A stretch of 64,000 nucleotides of DNA, from contig DASTGN010000004.1 of NCBI GenBank assembly GCA_035719105.1, positions 124,001-188,000 of the forward strand, written 5' to 3'. Position 1 is the stretch's first letter, and each line of letters begins with the position of its first letter. This document shows, piece after piece, positions 63,399 to 64,000 of this stretch. The notes below the pieces were generated by a model, which ran no database searches, had not been told where the DNA came from, and worked only from the letters and a program-made list of their open reading frames with translations. This DNA comes from UBA8389 sp035719105 (GTDB lineage Bacteria; Bacteroidota; Bacteroidia; Bacteroidales; UBA1402). Both the position numbers and the translations under genes were made by a program.

Positions 63399-64000
63399 TT
63401 ATGACTTGTTTTGCCCGTTTTTGCTTGATTCAAAAAGTTGTTGCTTTTCTTGTGCGGTCAAACTATCGTAACCCGACTTCTTGATTTTATCCAGAATCGT
63501 GTCCAATCTTGCCATTTCGGCCTTTTTCCGATCCCGGTATTCTTGATCAACATCGGGAGCTTTATAGGTTTGTTCCGATTTGGAGCGTCGATAGGTCACT
63601 TTCATTTTTGGTCTAGGACGGAAAAGGTTGGCAATACCATCAATGAAAGGATTGATCCAGTGCGTGATATCGATGTTTTGTCTCAGTGTCAGGCCAAACA
63701 AAAGCCCGGCCACGGCACCACCCAAATGAGCCATGCTGCCACCTGCGTTACTGCCGTTCAAACTCAAAACGTCCATCACGATCATGACGATGGCAAGCCA
63801 CTTCAACTTGATAGTGCCCAGTAGAAATAAGGAGACAGGTTCATCTGGACGATAAAATGCAACCGCGATACCAAGAGCGAGAATGGAGGCGGATGCACCC
63901 ATCAGGCTGGCATTTACGCCTTCGAACGCTGGAAAAAGATTGTAAAAAACGATAAAAAACAGCGCGCCAGAAAGACCGCCGATGACGTAAAGTCCTCCCA
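63399..64000 (-). CDS. Rhomboid-family intramembrane serine protease (N-terminus beyond the window)
   Basis: The reading frame remains open through the window edge, so the ATG at 63902 is internal and not the start. The visible 200 or so residues include YVIGGLSGALFF, the catalytic serine in the LMGASAS motif, and the catalytic histidine in SMAHLGGAVAGLLFG. A basic cytoplasmic tail (RPRPKMKVTYRRSKSEQ) ends in a charged helix. Rhomboids cleave substrates within membrane helices. It is the upstream gene of a rhomboid-EEP-priA run with gaps or overlaps of 6 bases or less. Confidence 0.93.
   Translation of the reverse strand, partial: GGLYVIGGLSGALFFIVFYNLFPAFEGVNASLMGASASILALGIAVAFYRPDEPVSLFLLGTIKLKWLAIVMIVMDVLSLNGSNAGGSMAHLGGAVAGLLFGLTLRQNIDITHWINPFIDGIANLFRPRPKMKVTYRRSKSEQTYKAPDVDQEYRDRKKAEMARLDTILDKIKKSGYDSLTAQEKQQLFESSKNGQNKS

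Noticed and set aside
63399..63902. Complete 167-residue protein starting at the ATG at 63902
   Set aside because: The frame continues to the window edge with rhomboid membrane-helix sequence, so that ATG is the Met inside the catalytic-loop region.
1..64000. CRISPR array, insertion sequence, prophage or toxin-antitoxin system
   Set aside because: No regular short repeats with spacers, transposase-like frames with terminal inverted repeats, phage genes or small toxin-antitoxin pairs were seen on either strand.

Overview
The window looks like chromosome of a polysaccharide-degrading member of the Bacteroidota, most likely order Bacteroidales. The evidence is two SusC/SusD pairs, Bacteroidota-type promoter elements (TAnnTTTG at -7, sometimes with TTG about 19-20 bases upstream), a lack of Shine-Dalgarno sequences, and secreted proteins whose C-termini resemble type IX secretion sorting domains. 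The species cannot be named from the sequence; a Paludibacter/Dysgonomonas-like lineage is only a guess.

Layout. (1) 1-6.5 kb: the 5' end of a PfkB-family sugar kinase, two identical tRNA-Asn genes with a terminator, then a tight plus-strand operon: zinc-ribbon Nudix hydrolase, a 1003-residue secreted TPR protein, an outer-membrane barrel protein and RecO. (2) 6.5-14 kb, minus strand: TldD, TldE, a GH115 alpha-glucuronidase, an AraC regulator, pirin and DoxX. (3) 14-21.6 kb: tRNA-Arg(CCT), a GH43-like enzyme, GH35 with its own AraC regulator, and a divergent GH42 beta-galactosidase translationally coupled to a SemiSWEET sugar transporter. (4) 21.6-49.2 kb, minus strand: a large polysaccharide utilisation locus (PUL). 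In transcription order it holds a FAS1 lipoprotein, SusC, SusD, FAS1 lipoprotein, FAS1 lipoprotein, SusC, SusD, PL11 rhamnogalacturonan lyase and a large secreted protein of unknown function. After a strong terminator follow a CE12-type acetylesterase, GH95, an unrecognised protein and GH28. (5) 49.6-64 kb: mostly housekeeping genes (DEAD-box helicase, DUF2007, ABC-F ATPase, PNPase, GreA, HIT protein, PriA, EEP-family hydrolase, rhomboid protease). A small orphan secreted protein, a thioredoxin-fold lipoprotein without CxxC and an FGE-like lipoprotein without catalytic cysteines lie among them.

How the genes fit together. The enzyme set (PL11 endolyase, CE12 esterase, GH28, GH95, GH42, GH35, GH43) points to rhamnogalacturonan-I pectin with galactan or arabinogalactan side chains. 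PL11 and the large secreted protein would act outside the cell or at the surface. The two SusC/D pairs would import oligosaccharides, periplasmic exo-enzymes would strip side chains, and the SemiSWEET might move released sugar into the cytoplasm. GH115 would add removal of glucuronic acid.

The most unusual feature is the set of three FAS1 (fasciclin) lipoproteins interleaved with the two SusC/D pairs, two of them with C-terminal beta-sandwich-like regions. They occupy the positions where surface glycan-binding proteins are normally encoded. A second notable signal is an intrinsic-terminator-like hairpin between a near-perfect promoter and the start codon of greA. No CRISPR array, insertion sequence, integrase or phage gene was seen.
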